This document shows positions 53,670-64,000 of a DNA stretch of 64,000 bases, piece by piece. The notes beneath the pieces are model-generated. The model saw only the letters and a list, made by a program, of their open reading frames with translations, had not been told where the DNA came from and ran no database searches. Positions within the stretch are counted from its first letter, which is position 1, and each line of letters starts with the position of its first letter. Position numbers and translations under genes: made by a program. The stretch is from Nansenia antarctica (Eukaryota; Chordata; Actinopteri; Argentiniformes; Microstomatidae), in NCBI GenBank assembly GCA_963989245.1, contig OZ022339.1, positions 17,090,106 to 17,154,105 on the forward strand, read 5' to 3'.

Positions 53670-54598
53670 ATGACACAGTGATAAAGGACTTCCTCTTTGA
53701 CTGGAAGTTCTCCTCTCATTGTCCCCCTACCTTACAACACAAAGAAAAATGTGCCTCTAACTAGTTCAGACAGGTTTAGGTGTCATATGTCCCCCTTCCC
53801 CCCTCGCCTTGCCTGGAATGAAGGTGTGTCAGTCCCTGCTCTGTGCACTCCAGCATCGTCCTCAGGACAGCCTATCAGGTGGCTGGTACGCAGGCTGGGG
53901 GAGGGACAACAGTGATGTACAGGGAGCTTACGGGGCAATGAATTGTTTTGTATTTAAACATTAGAGTTTCTTACGGTTAGGTTGTGAAATCAGTCTGTGT
54001 TTCTATGGGAGAACCACACCCACTTGTCCAATTGTCTCACTTATGTTAATATTGTCTCTTTATTTGTCTTGACTTATCTTGCCTTGACTTGCCTATCGCC
54101 TTATTGTTTGTGCTGCAATGTCAGGAAGCGAAGGCTAAGCATTTTACTCTCTTACACTTGTGTCATAACAATAAAACTTGAAACAAAAAGAACCATTGCT
54201 TTAAAAGGCTGAAGGCAGTGGACTCGCTCTGTGGGGATACCTGTTCACCTGTTTGAACCACAACTGAAACAGTGTTAGTTTGCCACGGGTGTTTATTCAA
54301 ATATTTTTACAATGTTGACAATTGTAAATATAAATTCTACATATAAATGTATTGCATATCAAAATAAATACTTAATAACAATTTAAACAAGACAACAGAA
54401 AAGCAGAAAACAGAAAAGCACATTTCTCATTCAAAGAAAAAATGCCTCAAGCAGTAAGAAATGTATTTAATCAGTTGTCAATGATGATAACACTGTAATT
54501 ATGCTTTCAAGCTCATATTTTAAGGTGAATGTATGCAGAATTTTAAAGAAAACGGTAAGTGGGCCAAAGCCCACTTTCACCTAAAAATGGATTGTACC
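53670..54598. other. intergenic, no feature recognised
   Basis: Unique-looking intergenic DNA. The stretch 54080-54190 ends with CATAACAATAAAACTTGAAA, which resembles a poly(A) signal region or a repeat tail. Nothing more can be supported. Confidence 0.4.
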
Positions 54599-54602
54599 TC
54601 TG

Positions 54603-55105
54603 GGGCCTCATTTATAAAAAAGTACTTGAACGTCATCTTTGACTTGCACGTAAGCACATTTTTCTAAACGGACGTAAGCACCAAGTATACCAAATACTTG
54701 AAATTGAACGCAGGTGAATGAGCTTTGTATTTACGCCCTGTGATAGCGGCTCAATTATAGCGCTGAATTAAGCCAAGTGAGCGGGAGAGGGCAGAGAAGG
54801 GTGGCTTCTCGGTAAGTTGCATTTGTAACGTTTGATCATGACAACCAGTACTCAAGTTGTAAAAGAAAATCAGGGGGGGTGGTTTGATCATATGGGGACA
54901 ATTTTAGCATCCCCACAGCGTCAGTGACTTCAGTGTCAGTGACGTGGTAAAAATGTCATTGCATGTGTGCGTGCCCCTCGCCCACAGTATTTTACTCAAT
55001 ATGCGCAAAACTAAATGTTGAAATAGCACTACTTTGATGTGGTTTTCTAACTACGACACGGGTAAGATCAAATTTGATTCAAAGTACTTTCTATAAATGA
55101 GGCCC
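54603..55105. mobile_element. PIF/Harbinger-type MITE, copy 1
   Basis: It starts GGGCCTCATTTATAAAAAAG and ends TATAAATGAGGCCC, with CTG on both sides (54600-54602 and 55106-55108). Interior GTACTTGAACGTCATCTTTG and TTTTCTAAACGGACGTAAGC matches copies at 60689-61785 and 62703-63626. It is 503 bp and has no coding region. Confidence 0.88.
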
Positions 55106-56773
55106 CTGGTCTCCTCATCTGTCTCACATCCAAACAGAAAAGGCACAACTTCATTTCAAACACTGTTTCAATCTCAACACCCACCTCTCTACTAAAACCA
55201 CGGTTGGGGTCAATTACATTTAGATTTTACACTATTAAAAACTGTTGTAAGAAGCTTCTCATTTTCAGTTTATTGTGACATAAGAAATACAAAATAAAAG
55301 AATTCTGTGAAACCATTGAAAATAAATGCCAATAAATGTGAAATAATTGAACTGTCATTTCGATTAACTTCCTGAAATGAAATCCCACCTGACTAAAAGA
55401 AATGCCAGGCGGTGGTTGACAGCGTTCTCCTTCCCTGTCTCTGTCTTTATCTTGACCAATCAGAAAGCAGAAGTGAAGTGAAGCAGAGAAGTGAAACAAT
55501 AGGGTTGACTTGTACCAACAGGCCAGCTGGAGATCTGCACTATTTAAGTCTCAACACACAGGCAATTCAGTAACCAAGAGTAAATAGAATGCGACCACTG
55601 AAACAAACTGCTCATACGGCCCAGGGCTCCAGTTTGTTGGATGACATACAGTAGAAGCCTAATTCCCTAAATGGGAATACAGTCTACAGCATGAGTTTGT
55701 ATTGTACCTGGTCTTTAACACTGTCATCTCATTGTGTCTATTAGAAATATTATGGTTAAGATGGCTGACTTTTCTCACTTTTTTGCTCATGCAATTTGGA
55801 GCCCAGTCTTTCTCAACACATCCAACATTCCCAATACTGTGCATTTGAATGCTCACCTTCAATAGAGACCTCCCAGTGACAACTGTCACCCCCCACCCCC
55901 CATTCTCTTCGACATACACAACACATTTTGCATACAGTATGTTGACTCAGCTCTTCATGACTCAGCTCTTCTCAGATTTCATAGCGAACTCGAAAGTTCT
56001 ATATTGAAAACGTCCCTCTCCACTTTTCTTAAATAAAGCATTATTGTCCGTTTCACACGCATTACATTTTCAGTACGTCGTGACCGGACACCAATAGTAT
56101 CAAAACTGATACGACAATAAAAGCCGGAAGTTTTGCTTTGTGTATGAAAAACATACTCCATCACCTTAAGTGCTGTTACAAAGATCATTCGACTCAAATC
56201 GTTCGAACTAACAGCAATGGATTTGGCTGTCTCAATAAATAGTACTGACTTTCTCTTTGGTGCGTGAATAAGAAGAGTACACATTTGAATGAATGAGCGT
56301 GTATAGTGAGGAGACAAGGTCCTTACACACCAGGGATCAAGGTACCGGATCTTAAGTCTTCACCCTGAAGTTGATCAGTCCACTCTCAAGGGATGACTCC
56401 CAGATCACCTACATGTAGTAGTACCTTGTGATCTGAGGAGGAGGGGGGACCGAGCTCAGTGGTTATGTGGTCATACTTATTGGTTAACGCTTACAGGTCC
56501 TTTCACTGCTGCAGCAACACAAACTGAGACGTGATAGGTTCATTTCGAAAAGGTGTTACTCCAACTAGCCAACCAGCATGCAGCCAGGTAATGCATAGCC
56601 CTTTTTTTTTGGTTTACTTTAATTCCATGTTGTGCCGACTACTTCAAAAACCTGTACCCAGACTAATTAGCCTTGTAGCTTGCTAAGAATGCCGTAATAG
56701 TAGAGCTTATTAGCCAGACTAGATTCCCAGGGCCCCGATAGATGGAGTTGTACTTGCAGCCTGTAGAGGGCGA
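55106..56773. other. plekhh2: region between epcam and plekhh2, including plekhh2 3' UTR
   Basis: On the minus strand the plekhh2 3' UTR starts at 56773. A minus-strand AATAAA hexamer would read TTTATT on the plus strand; TTTATT occurs in the region but no single site stands out. No other exon or repeat is recognised. Confidence 0.4.
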
Positions 56774-57077
56774 TCACAGGAGAGTCGGTGCCTTGCTTGG
56801 TCTGCCGACCGCAGGTGGTGATTTGCTTCTCAGCTCTTTGCTCTTGAGATTGACAGGCTGAGCCGCCAGTAAGGCGGGGGCAGAGAGGTGGTGGGCGGCG
56901 GCTTTCTGCTGATAGGCGCTGTTGATGTAGCTGGCGGTGAGCAGGGTCATCTCTCTGATCTAAACAAAACAGGACAGACTCTTTACATACCTGCAAATAT
57001 ACCTGCAGCACACAGGTCATCTGATCAACGTCTGCATGCTTCTTTGTGTGTGCGTGTGTGCGTGTGTGTGTGTGTGT

Positions 57078-57117
<40 letters not shown>

Positions 57118-57126
57118 ATGTGTGTG

Positions 57127-57157
<31 letters not shown>

Positions 57158-57167
57158 CTGTGTGTGT

Positions 57168-57206
<39 letters not shown>

Positions 57207-57276
57207 TGTGTGTGTGTGCGCGCATGTACGTGTGTGTGTGTGAGTGTGTGTGTGTGTGTGTATGTGTGTGTGTGTA

Positions 57277-57340
<64 letters not shown>

Positions 57341-59525
57341 TGTGTGTGTGTGCGCGCGTGTACGTGTGTGTGTGTGAGTGTGTGTATTTGTTTGTTGCTA
57401 TGCCACACACTGACCTTGGAGGTGGCCATGGTGAACAGGTGCTTCTCTGTGGGCTTGTCTTTGGTTGTGTTACTGCCTGACTGGCCCACCACCAGCATTA
57501 GGTCCTGTTTGCAGCCTCCAAACGTCATCAGGTTCTTGTAGGGGTGGGTCACCAGCAGTTTCTAGGACAGGGAAAACAACAAGCCATGTGTCATAAGCAG
57601 ACCTCGGTCCAGAACGTGTTTGGAAAGGGCTTGATTGAGTTCGTCTGGCACAATAGAACCAATGGAATCGTACCAACCATTTAGCCTCCCAGGCAGGCTA
57701 AAGCAAACACTTCAAATAAATCTCTAAATCATTTCAACCCGGATCTAGTAACAAGGCATGAACACAGACACTACATGGAGATCCTAGGCAACCAATGCGT
57801 AAACCTTAAAGCAGAATTTGACCCAGTGGATGTGTCGTTTTCATTATTCAATAAAAGACACATTCACAACAAATTGTGTTTTTAAAATGACCTCTCAAGT
57901 CAAGATACACTACCTGGCCAAAAGTATTGGGACACCCAAACCTCACACCCATATGTGCTTGTTGAACATCTCATTCCAAAACCATGGGTATTAATATGGA
58001 GTTGGTTTGAGAAGGCTTTCCACTAGAGTTGGAACATGGTTGCAGGGATTTGCTGCCATTCAGCCACAAGAGCGTTACTGAGGTCGGCACTGATGTTGAC
58101 CCAGAAGGCCTGGTTCACAGTCGGCGTTCCCGTTCATCCCAAAGGTGTTCCATGGGGTTCAAGTTTCATGTTTCAAGTTTAGTGTTACGTCACATTACAC
58201 AAGTGTAAGAGAATACATTTCTTAGGCTTCGGTTCCTGATATTGCAGCACAAGACATATGCCTGCTAAGACATTTTATTTATTGATAAGACATTCATTAC
58301 TTTTGAGACTTAATTCACAAGAGTCACTAGACAGTCAGACTGTCTGGGCAGAATTAACACATTGACGACCTCAGCCTAGTAGACAATGAAACCAGTTTCT
58401 CTACTTGAAGCTTGACATTGGCTAGACAGCAGACACATTTCAATGATCACAAAGACCTAATTGCTCTCTTTTCTCTTAAACCTGCATCTAGAGAGACTGA
58501 GCAATCTAGAGCAGTTCTGGGCCTTTGTTTTCCCTCGGTCCAGTGCTCTGAAACTAGACCAGACCAGTTTGTGACTCTTGTGCCCCCTTTTCCACCTTTG
58601 TGTCTCTAGGAGAAAGTGGGAGTCGATTCCCCCCTAACCTCTTCTCAATATGTCTGTTTGACGTATTTTAACTCAGTACAAGACTGTTTTAGGAAGAAAA
58701 CACACACCTCACGTCTCGATACATATGATGCTTCTGAATGCAAAATGATGACAGTTCCCCTACTTCCCCCCTGTAAAGACTTACAATGGAGTTGGCATAC
58801 ACAGATAAAGAAGAAACAGAAAATACTTACAATGGAGTTGTGCTCCAGCACGCTGATGCCTCCCTCATGCACTGCCAGCCACAGACGAGCACCCTGCTCT
58901 GGAGAGGGCGTGATGGACTACCCAGGGTCACAGACCAGGGGAGAGGAGAGAGAAACATCACCCAGTGGCTAAAATCTCCATACATTTGAATGCTCAGAAT
59001 ACTGTCAGGTAGAACTGGATGATGACTTCACAAGGATCAGAATCAGAATTCGTTTTATTGCCAAGTATATTCCGCACATACAGGAAATTGACTTGGTGTG
59101 GTTGGTGCATAAGATATAAAGATACAGACAACAACATAATGAAAAACAACAACAATGTAACAAACAACACTATATAAGCAAAACTAGTTTAAAAAGACAA
59201 TGGGGCAGTAGAACAACAATTATGTAGGCTGTAAATTAGAGTATGTAAAACTAATATAGATTACATTGTCAGTTGTATGTGTGTGCGCATGTTTGTGTGT
59301 GTGTGTGTGTGTGTGTGTGACAGAAGGGGGGTGGGGGGGTGGGTGGAAGTCCCAGAGTCAATGAGAGGCTGGGGCTTGTTTGTGAGGCCCACTGCCATGG
59401 GGAAGAAATCGTTCAGGTGGCACAAGACTTTGGTCTTGATGTAGCCCCGAATTAACACACATGAAGCCCTGGGCCCGGGTTAGCAGGGGCCCAAGAGACA
59501 CACACACGCACACACACACACACAC

Positions 59526-59570
<45 letters not shown>

Positions 59571-60513
59571 CACACACGCACACACGCTCACCCACCTCTG
59601 CCTCAAACAGCTTCGCGCCGAAGAAAGGCCACTTCTTGGCCACCGTCAGGTAAATCCTCACACACTCTGATGAACTTCGACCCCTGAGGGACGCCCAGCG
59701 GGTGGAGAGGCGCTGACGCAGTTGTCTATACAGGCGGGAGATGAACCATCAGACAGAGAGGATGTGACACGGTATAGTGTGACCGTGTGCACCTGAAGGG
59801 CTGTATGTGTAAACGTGGACAGTACACACTCCTGCAGACCTACCTGACCTGTTCCTCAGACCATGTCTTGACAGACAGACAGGAAGGCAGACAGACAGAC
59901 AGGAAGGCAGACAGACAGAAGGCAGACAGGAAGGCAGACAGGCAGACAGACAAAGAAAGACAGACAGACTGACAGACAGACAGGCAGAAAGACAGATAGA
60001 TAGACAGGAAGGCAGACAGACAGACAGACAAAGAAAGACAGACAAAGAAAGACAGACAGACAGAAAGACAGACAGACAGGAACACAGACAGACAGACAAA
60101 GAAAGACAGACAGACAGACAGGAAGGCAGGCAGACAGACAGACAGGAAAGCAGACAGTCAGACAGGAACACAGACAGACAGACAAAGAAAGACAGACAGA
60201 CAGAAAGACAGATAAACAGGAAGGCAGACAGACTGACAGGAAGGCAGACAGACAGACAGACAGGAAGGAAGGCAGACAGACAGGAAGGCAGACAGACAGG
60301 AAAGCAGACAGACAGGAAGGCAGACAGACAGAGATATAGGGGACAGTACACACTCCTGGAGGCCTACCTGAGCTGTTCTTCAGACGAGGTCTTGCGGTAA
60401 TGCTTGGGGTAGAACCTCTCCAGTACCTGCTTCAGAGTCTGGTTGGACTTAGTCTGGGCCGAGCCAGGGCTGGCTGGGGTGGAGAACGGACGCTCGAAAT
60501 CTCCAAACTCCAC
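56774..60513 (-). CDS. plekhh2: PLEKHH2, last five coding exons (C-terminal FERM region)
   Basis: Exons 60368-60513, 59596-59725, 58831-58917, 57415-57561 and 56774-56959 join in frame. They encode VEFGDFERPFSTPASPGS, LERFYPKHYRKTSSEEQLRQ, RWASLRGRSSSECVRIYLTV, AKKWPFFGAKLFEAE, LWLAVHEGGISVLEHNSI, KLLVTHPYKNLMTFGGCKQD, KDKPTEKHLFTMATSK and ASYINSAYQQKAAAHHLSAP, ending PTLL. This is the C-terminal FERM lobe and tail of PLEKHH proteins, which also carry PH and MyTH4 domains and act in actin-linked structures such as podocyte foot processes. The NLMTFGG phrase and the PTLL end fit PLEKHH2; PLEKHH1 is the alternative. Earlier exons lie beyond 64000. The gene converges on epcam. Confidence 0.88.
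57040..57390. repeat. compound (GT)n microsatellite
   Basis: About 350 bases of GT with GTGC, TATG and TCTG interruptions. The block GTCTGTGTGTGTGTGCGCGC followed by ATGTACG near 57204 recurs as GCGCGTGTACG near 57353, so part of it was duplicated (about 150 bp apart). It lies in the plekhh2 intron just below exon 57415. Confidence 0.95.
57905..58157. mobile_element. Tc1/mariner-type MITE remnant
   Basis: TACACTACCTGGCCAAAAGT at 57906 is a widespread fish mariner-type end, followed by ATTGGGACACCCAAACCTCA. The right end is missing; the sequence changes at about 58158 into a different dispersed repeat. Confidence 0.7.
58158..58290. repeat. dispersed repeat (copy B), same family as 31149-31335
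   Basis: GTTTCAAGTTTAGTGTTACG, TCACATTACACAAGTGTAAG and AGGCTTCGGTTCCTGATATT match copy A in the same orientation. Confidence 0.65.
59030..59260. repeat. dispersed repeat, AGAATCAGAATTCG type
   Basis: ATCAGAATCAGAATTCGTTT, TATTGCCAAGTATATTCCGC and ACATACAGGAAATTGACTTG are a common fish repeat end, probably a LINE 3' region. A GT run follows at 59289-59320. Confidence 0.6.
59501..59590. repeat. (AC)n microsatellite at a splice donor
   Basis: AC units with ATAC and GCAC variants end only about 5 bases from the donor of plekhh2 exon 59596. Confidence 0.9.
59818..60394. repeat. GACA-rich minisatellite flanked by a duplicated plekhh2 exon edge
   Basis: The array at about 59868-60333 is built of GACA plus GGAAGGCA units (for example GACAGACAGGAAGGCAGACA). 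It is flanked by direct repeats of about 50 bases: 59818-59866 (AGTACACACTCCTGCAGACC and on) and 60343-60392 (AGTACACACTCCTGGAGGCC and on). The right copy contains the real donor end of exon 60368-60513; the left copy is a diverged duplicate with its own ACCTACCTGA donor form. Confidence 0.9.
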
Positions 60514-60688
60514 CTGAACCCCAAACATGACATTTTATGATATGATCGCTTTTTTAATGTCTATTTGCATGGAAATTCATGTTGTGAAGTCAGCATACAA
60601 AATACCCCAAATCACTACACTACAACACAACCATGTAACATAGTGAGAACACACTATTACCCTGGCATACTGTCCTACCACACATCAG

Positions 60689-61785
60689 GGGCCTCATTTA
60701 TAGAAAGTACTTTGGATAAAATGTGATCTTACCCGTGTCGTACGTAGAAAACCACGTCAAAGTAGTGATTTATACAATGTCAACTTGAGTCAATTTGACC
60801 GTGGAAACGATCGTAGCTCTACGTCAGGTATTGACTTGCGTATGCATATCACCTATTGGTTATGCAGAGTTATTACAGGCATGTGAGCCGCACTCGAACA
60901 ACACAGCCGAGAAAATGAGTTAAATTCAAGATTTAAAGGGAACTGATGATTGTATTTCAGTCTACAAGGCTATTGTAGGGTGTAATCATTCTAAATTGAG
61001 GCGTGATAAAGACGAGATTCATTGTGATTCCCCAGGATTCCTCGGTATTTAGCATTATAAGCCCTGTTATAAGGTTATTTACGATCACATGGGTCCATAT
61101 CAACATTTTGACATACACAATGGATCTGGATGGGCGTACAGAAAATCCTTCAAAAAACACCATAGCCCGCAGCGCAGAGCGCATAATACATTATGTCTAA
61201 TTGAGTCAACTGGTATTATGCTTATCACCAAGTTCTCCCATACTGTGCTGATGGACTAGTATAGTATGTCTATATCAACGGTAATCAAGTGCATTAGTTG
61301 GTGAGTGCACTTGGTGATGGTAAGCACTCTAATACGAGTTGATTCGCTGGAACGGACGGGCGTGCGGGACCGCCACGCACCACACATCATACCTCTGTCC
61401 CACATGTATTTATCATCATATTTTTCAATATAAAACAGAGGTATGATATGGCAGATATGGTACATGGCAGTCCCATGCGCCCTTCCCGCTCCAGTTCTGC
61501 ATCCAATTGAATGCATGCAATGATTCAAGTAGATCTATAGACTCGTTTTCAAAGACGGGAAGCTCACCGAGTGGTCACTAGTGTCCGCACCCCGCTATGA
61601 CAGGGCGTAAATACAAAGCTCATTCACCTGCGTTCAATTTCAAGTATGTTTGGTATTTATAGAACGACAGACGTACGCAATTCAAGCGCAGCCCGTTTTA
61701 TAAATAATGCTTACGTCCATTTAGAAAAAAGTGCTTACGTGCAAGTCAAAGATGCTGTTCAAGTACTTTTTTATAAATGAGGCCC
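60689..61785. mobile_element. PIF/Harbinger-type element, copy 2
   Basis: Ends GGGCCTCATTTATAGAAAGT and TATAAATGAGGCCC, with CAG on both sides (60686-60688 and 61786-61788). The 1097-bp interior holds the region (about 60860-60965) that in copy 3 lies just behind a transposase C-terminal remnant. No clear frame of its own. Confidence 0.88.
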
Positions 61786-61789
61786 CAGG

Positions 61790-62260
61790 TCTCCATTTTG
61801 ACCCATGACCCTATGACGTGCTGTAGGTAGGATGTTGGCCCTGGCCCTGTTTGGGACCCAAGGGCCAGCAGATCAAAGAAAAATAATGTGCGAACGGTGG
61901 TCCTATATCAACAACGTCAGAAGCCGTTATCTTGTGTGACCGGCATGCGAAAGCAGAAGTGGAATAGCACCCAGAATAGACCTCGTAGCACAATACAATC
62001 ACACACTGATATATCGGAGGGAGGAGAAGACTAGAGCCAGTGAAGAATGGTCACCACTCTCTAAGCAGGAAATAGAACTCTTTCTCTCCTCAAAATCTAC
62101 ATTTACAAACACTCTCCCTAAACCCCTAACCTTATGCCTAACCCTAACCCCTAAATGAAGAATAAATGGATCATTTACTCACTGATCCATTTCAATGAGA
62201 GAAACTGGTTTGACTTTGCGGCATGACCTGGTGCGGACCATGAGGAGTGAGACAGTGCTG
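61790..62260. other. plekhh2 intron, with short telomere-like units
   Basis: ACCCCTAACC and CCTAACCCTAACCCC at about 62124-62153 resemble telomere repeats but only two or three units are present. Otherwise unremarkable. Confidence 0.45.
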
Positions 62261-62261
62261 T

Positions 62262-62700
62262 GTCTGTATGGAGCCAGTCTACAGACCTGAGCTAGCAGGG
62301 GCAGACATCTACAGGGTATCTGTATGGAGGGACAGTCTACAGACCTGAGCTAGCTAACAGACATCTAAAGGTATCTCTATGGAGGCTACAGACCTGAGCT
62401 AGCTAACAGACATCTCCAGGTATCTCTATGGAGGCTACAGACCTAAGCTAGCTAACAGACATCTCCAGGGTATCTATATGGAGGCTACAGACCTGAACTA
62501 GCTAACAGACATCTACAGGGTATCTCTATGGAAGCTACAGACCTGAGCCAGCTAACAGACATCTCCAGGTATCTCTATGGAGGCTACAGACCTGAGCTAG
62601 CTAACAGACATCTCCAGGGTATCTCTATGGAGGCTACAGACCTGAGCTAGCAGGAGAACCATCTCCAGGGTATCTCTATGGAGGTACAGCTCTACAGACC
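62262..62700. repeat. 49-bp minisatellite, about eight copies
   Basis: The unit GGAGGCTACAGACCTGAGCT, then AGCTAACAGACATCTCCAGG, then TATCTCTAT repeats with 49-50-bp spacing. It abuts the CTG target site of the Harbinger-type element at 62703. Confidence 0.95.
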
Positions 62701-62702
62701 TG

Positions 62703-63626
62703 GGGCCTCATTTATAAAAAAGTACTTGAACGTCATCTTTGACTTTCACGTAAGCACATTTTTCTAAACGGACGTAAGCATTATTTATAAAACGGGCTGC
62801 GATGGTTTAAAATTGCGTACGTGCTTCCTTCTATAAATACCAACGCAGGTAAAATGAACGCAGGTGAATGAGGTTTGTATTAACGCCTGTGATAGCGGCT
62901 CAATTATAGCGGCTCAATTAAGCCAAGTGCTATAATATGGGGTAGTCTGGAAGCGGGAGAGGGCAGAGAAGGGTGGCTTCTTGGTAAGTTGCATTTGTAA
63001 CGTTTGATCATGACAACTAACCAGGCAAATGCTTATACTCAGTAGGCTACTCAAGTTGTAAAAGAAAATCAGGGGAGGTGGTGGATTTTATCATATGAGG
63101 ACAATTTTAGCATCCCCTCAGCGTCAGTGACTTCAGTGTCAGTAACTTGGTAAAAATGTCATCTCGCACCTTGAAATAGCAGTAATACCACGTTCATTGA
63201 TAAAATGACATAAAGTATGGAAAGAGGGGATGGCCGTTTTAGAAGGGGGACGATTTTGACTGTTTTTATTTGTTTTTACCCTCATCCCCCCTCAACTCGA
63301 GTGCTGCTTATACTGTAATAATATAATGGTCTTATTCTTATCAGGTGACATTGAAAACATGGCTGCGAACTCCCTTTGCGAACTCCCAGACACTGGAGAA
63401 AATCCAGTATAATTTAGCGCGTGGTCGGGCAAGGTCCGTTGTGGAACGCACTAGGCATGTTGAAGGGGAGATAGACAGCTCCGGAGCGGAGGGATATAAA
63501 GAAAGACTGAAATACAATCATAAACATCAGTTCCCTTTAAATCTTGAATTAAACTCATTTTCTCGGCTGATAAAAACATCGTTAATTTTAGGCTACGGCT
63601 CACATGCCTGTAATAACTCCGCATAA
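62703..63626. mobile_element. PIF/Harbinger-type element, copy 3, with transposase remnant
   Basis: Left end GGGCCTCATTTATAAAAAAG follows CTG. A plus-strand frame at 63345-63626 contains YNLARGRARSVVERTRHVEG, then EIDSSG, which fits the C-terminal YNxARGRARxVVERxFGxLK...CLDxSG motif of HARBI1-like transposases, with damage. The right end was lost where an L2-type LINE inserted at 63627. The stretch 63470-63600 matches copy 2 inverted. Confidence 0.8.
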
Positions 63627-64000
63627 CCTGACCACCATCTCAAGCTCAATCTTAACAAGACCGAGCTCCTCTTCATCCCCGGGAAAGCCTGCCCTCTCCA
63701 AGACTTCTCCATCACAGTGGAGAACTCTACTGTAACCCCCTCCCTGACAGCCAAGAACCTTGGAGTGATCCTGGATAACCGACTATCCTGTGCGGAGAAC
63801 ATTGCAGCAACGGCTCGCTCCTGCAGATTCCTCCTCTACAACATCAGAAGGATACGACCATTCCTTACCAGAGAGGCAGCGCAACTCTTGACCCAGGCAC
63901 TGGTCATCTCCCGCCTGGATTACTGCAATGTACTCCTGGCTGGGCTCCCCGCTTCAGCCATTAGACCTCTGCAGCTCATCCAGAATGCTGCTGCCCGGCT
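63627..64000 (+). mobile_element. L2-type LINE, partial, runs off the window
   Basis: A plus-strand frame reads DHHLKLNLNKTELLFIPGKA, CPLQDFSITVENSTVTPSLT, AKNLGVILDNRLSCAENIAA, then RRIRPFLTREAAQLL and ISRLDYCNVLLAGLPASAIR. It is the same family as 43109-44591 but intact where that copy has a deletion. It is 5'-truncated within ORF2 and inserted in Harbinger-type copy 3. Confidence 0.9.

Noticed and set aside
56667..57552. Frames rich in His-Thr or Cys-Val across the GT microsatellite
   Set aside because: They are translations of dinucleotide repeats. Only the parts at 56774-56959 and 57415-57561 are real plekhh2 exons.
59749..60351. A 200-residue Cys/Leu/Ser-rich frame on the minus strand
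   Set aside because: It is the translation of the GACA/GGAAGGCA minisatellite.

Overview
The window is a stretch of a ray-finned fish genome. It has split genes with GT-AG introns, tRNA-derived SINEs, L2-type LINEs, Tc1/mariner, hAT and PIF/Harbinger transposons, and many microsatellites. SINE tails and transposon ends of the kind common in salmon- and smelt-like fishes hint at a protacanthopterygian, but the sequence does not prove a species. Most of the length is introns, satellites and nested mobile elements; four host genes are visible.

Layout. (1) Positions 1-676, minus strand: the start of an LRFN-family synaptic adhesion gene, cut by the window edge. (2) About 2.9-8.1 kb: decayed DNA transposons. 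(3) 6301-40007, minus strand: one very large membrane protein gene. I rebuilt 25 coding exons whose splice sites and phases agree throughout. The order is signal peptide, 34 EGF modules, NIDO, AMOP, VWD, EGF modules, SEA, one EGF, a transmembrane helix and a short tail. It belongs to the mucin-4/mucin-like NIDO-AMOP-VWD group. From the exon after the signal peptide onward it encodes 2584 residues; the exon with the start codon was not found. One SEA intron (11316-17236) holds a 5.5-kb minisatellite of 13-bp units. Another intron (31070-39951) holds a LINE split by a MITE that is split by a 5.5-kb hAT-type element carrying an unfamiliar reading frame. (4) 39.9-46.6 kb: a triplicated splice-donor segment, an inverted copy of two EGF modules, LINEs, a SINE and a telomere-like palindrome. 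(5) 47157-49862, plus strand: a complete nine-exon epcam gene with a TATA box upstream and two poly(A) signals downstream. (6) 50-56 kb: intergenic repeats, including a hAT element with perfect 8-bp target duplications and a Harbinger-type MITE. (7) 56774-60513, minus strand: the last five exons of plekhh2, tail to tail with epcam. (8) 60.5-64 kb: plekhh2 intron sequence with two more Harbinger-type copies, a 49-bp minisatellite and an L2 LINE running off the edge.

Three of the four genes encode surface proteins (LRFN, the EGF/NIDO protein, EpCAM); PLEKHH2 is a cytoplasmic FERM/MyTH4 protein. Nothing suggests an operon-like functional unit. The most unusual features are the two-letter minisatellite with higher-order repeats, two 2-kb uninterrupted EGF exons, the recent inverted EGF copy, and the unclassified protein inside the hAT-bounded element.
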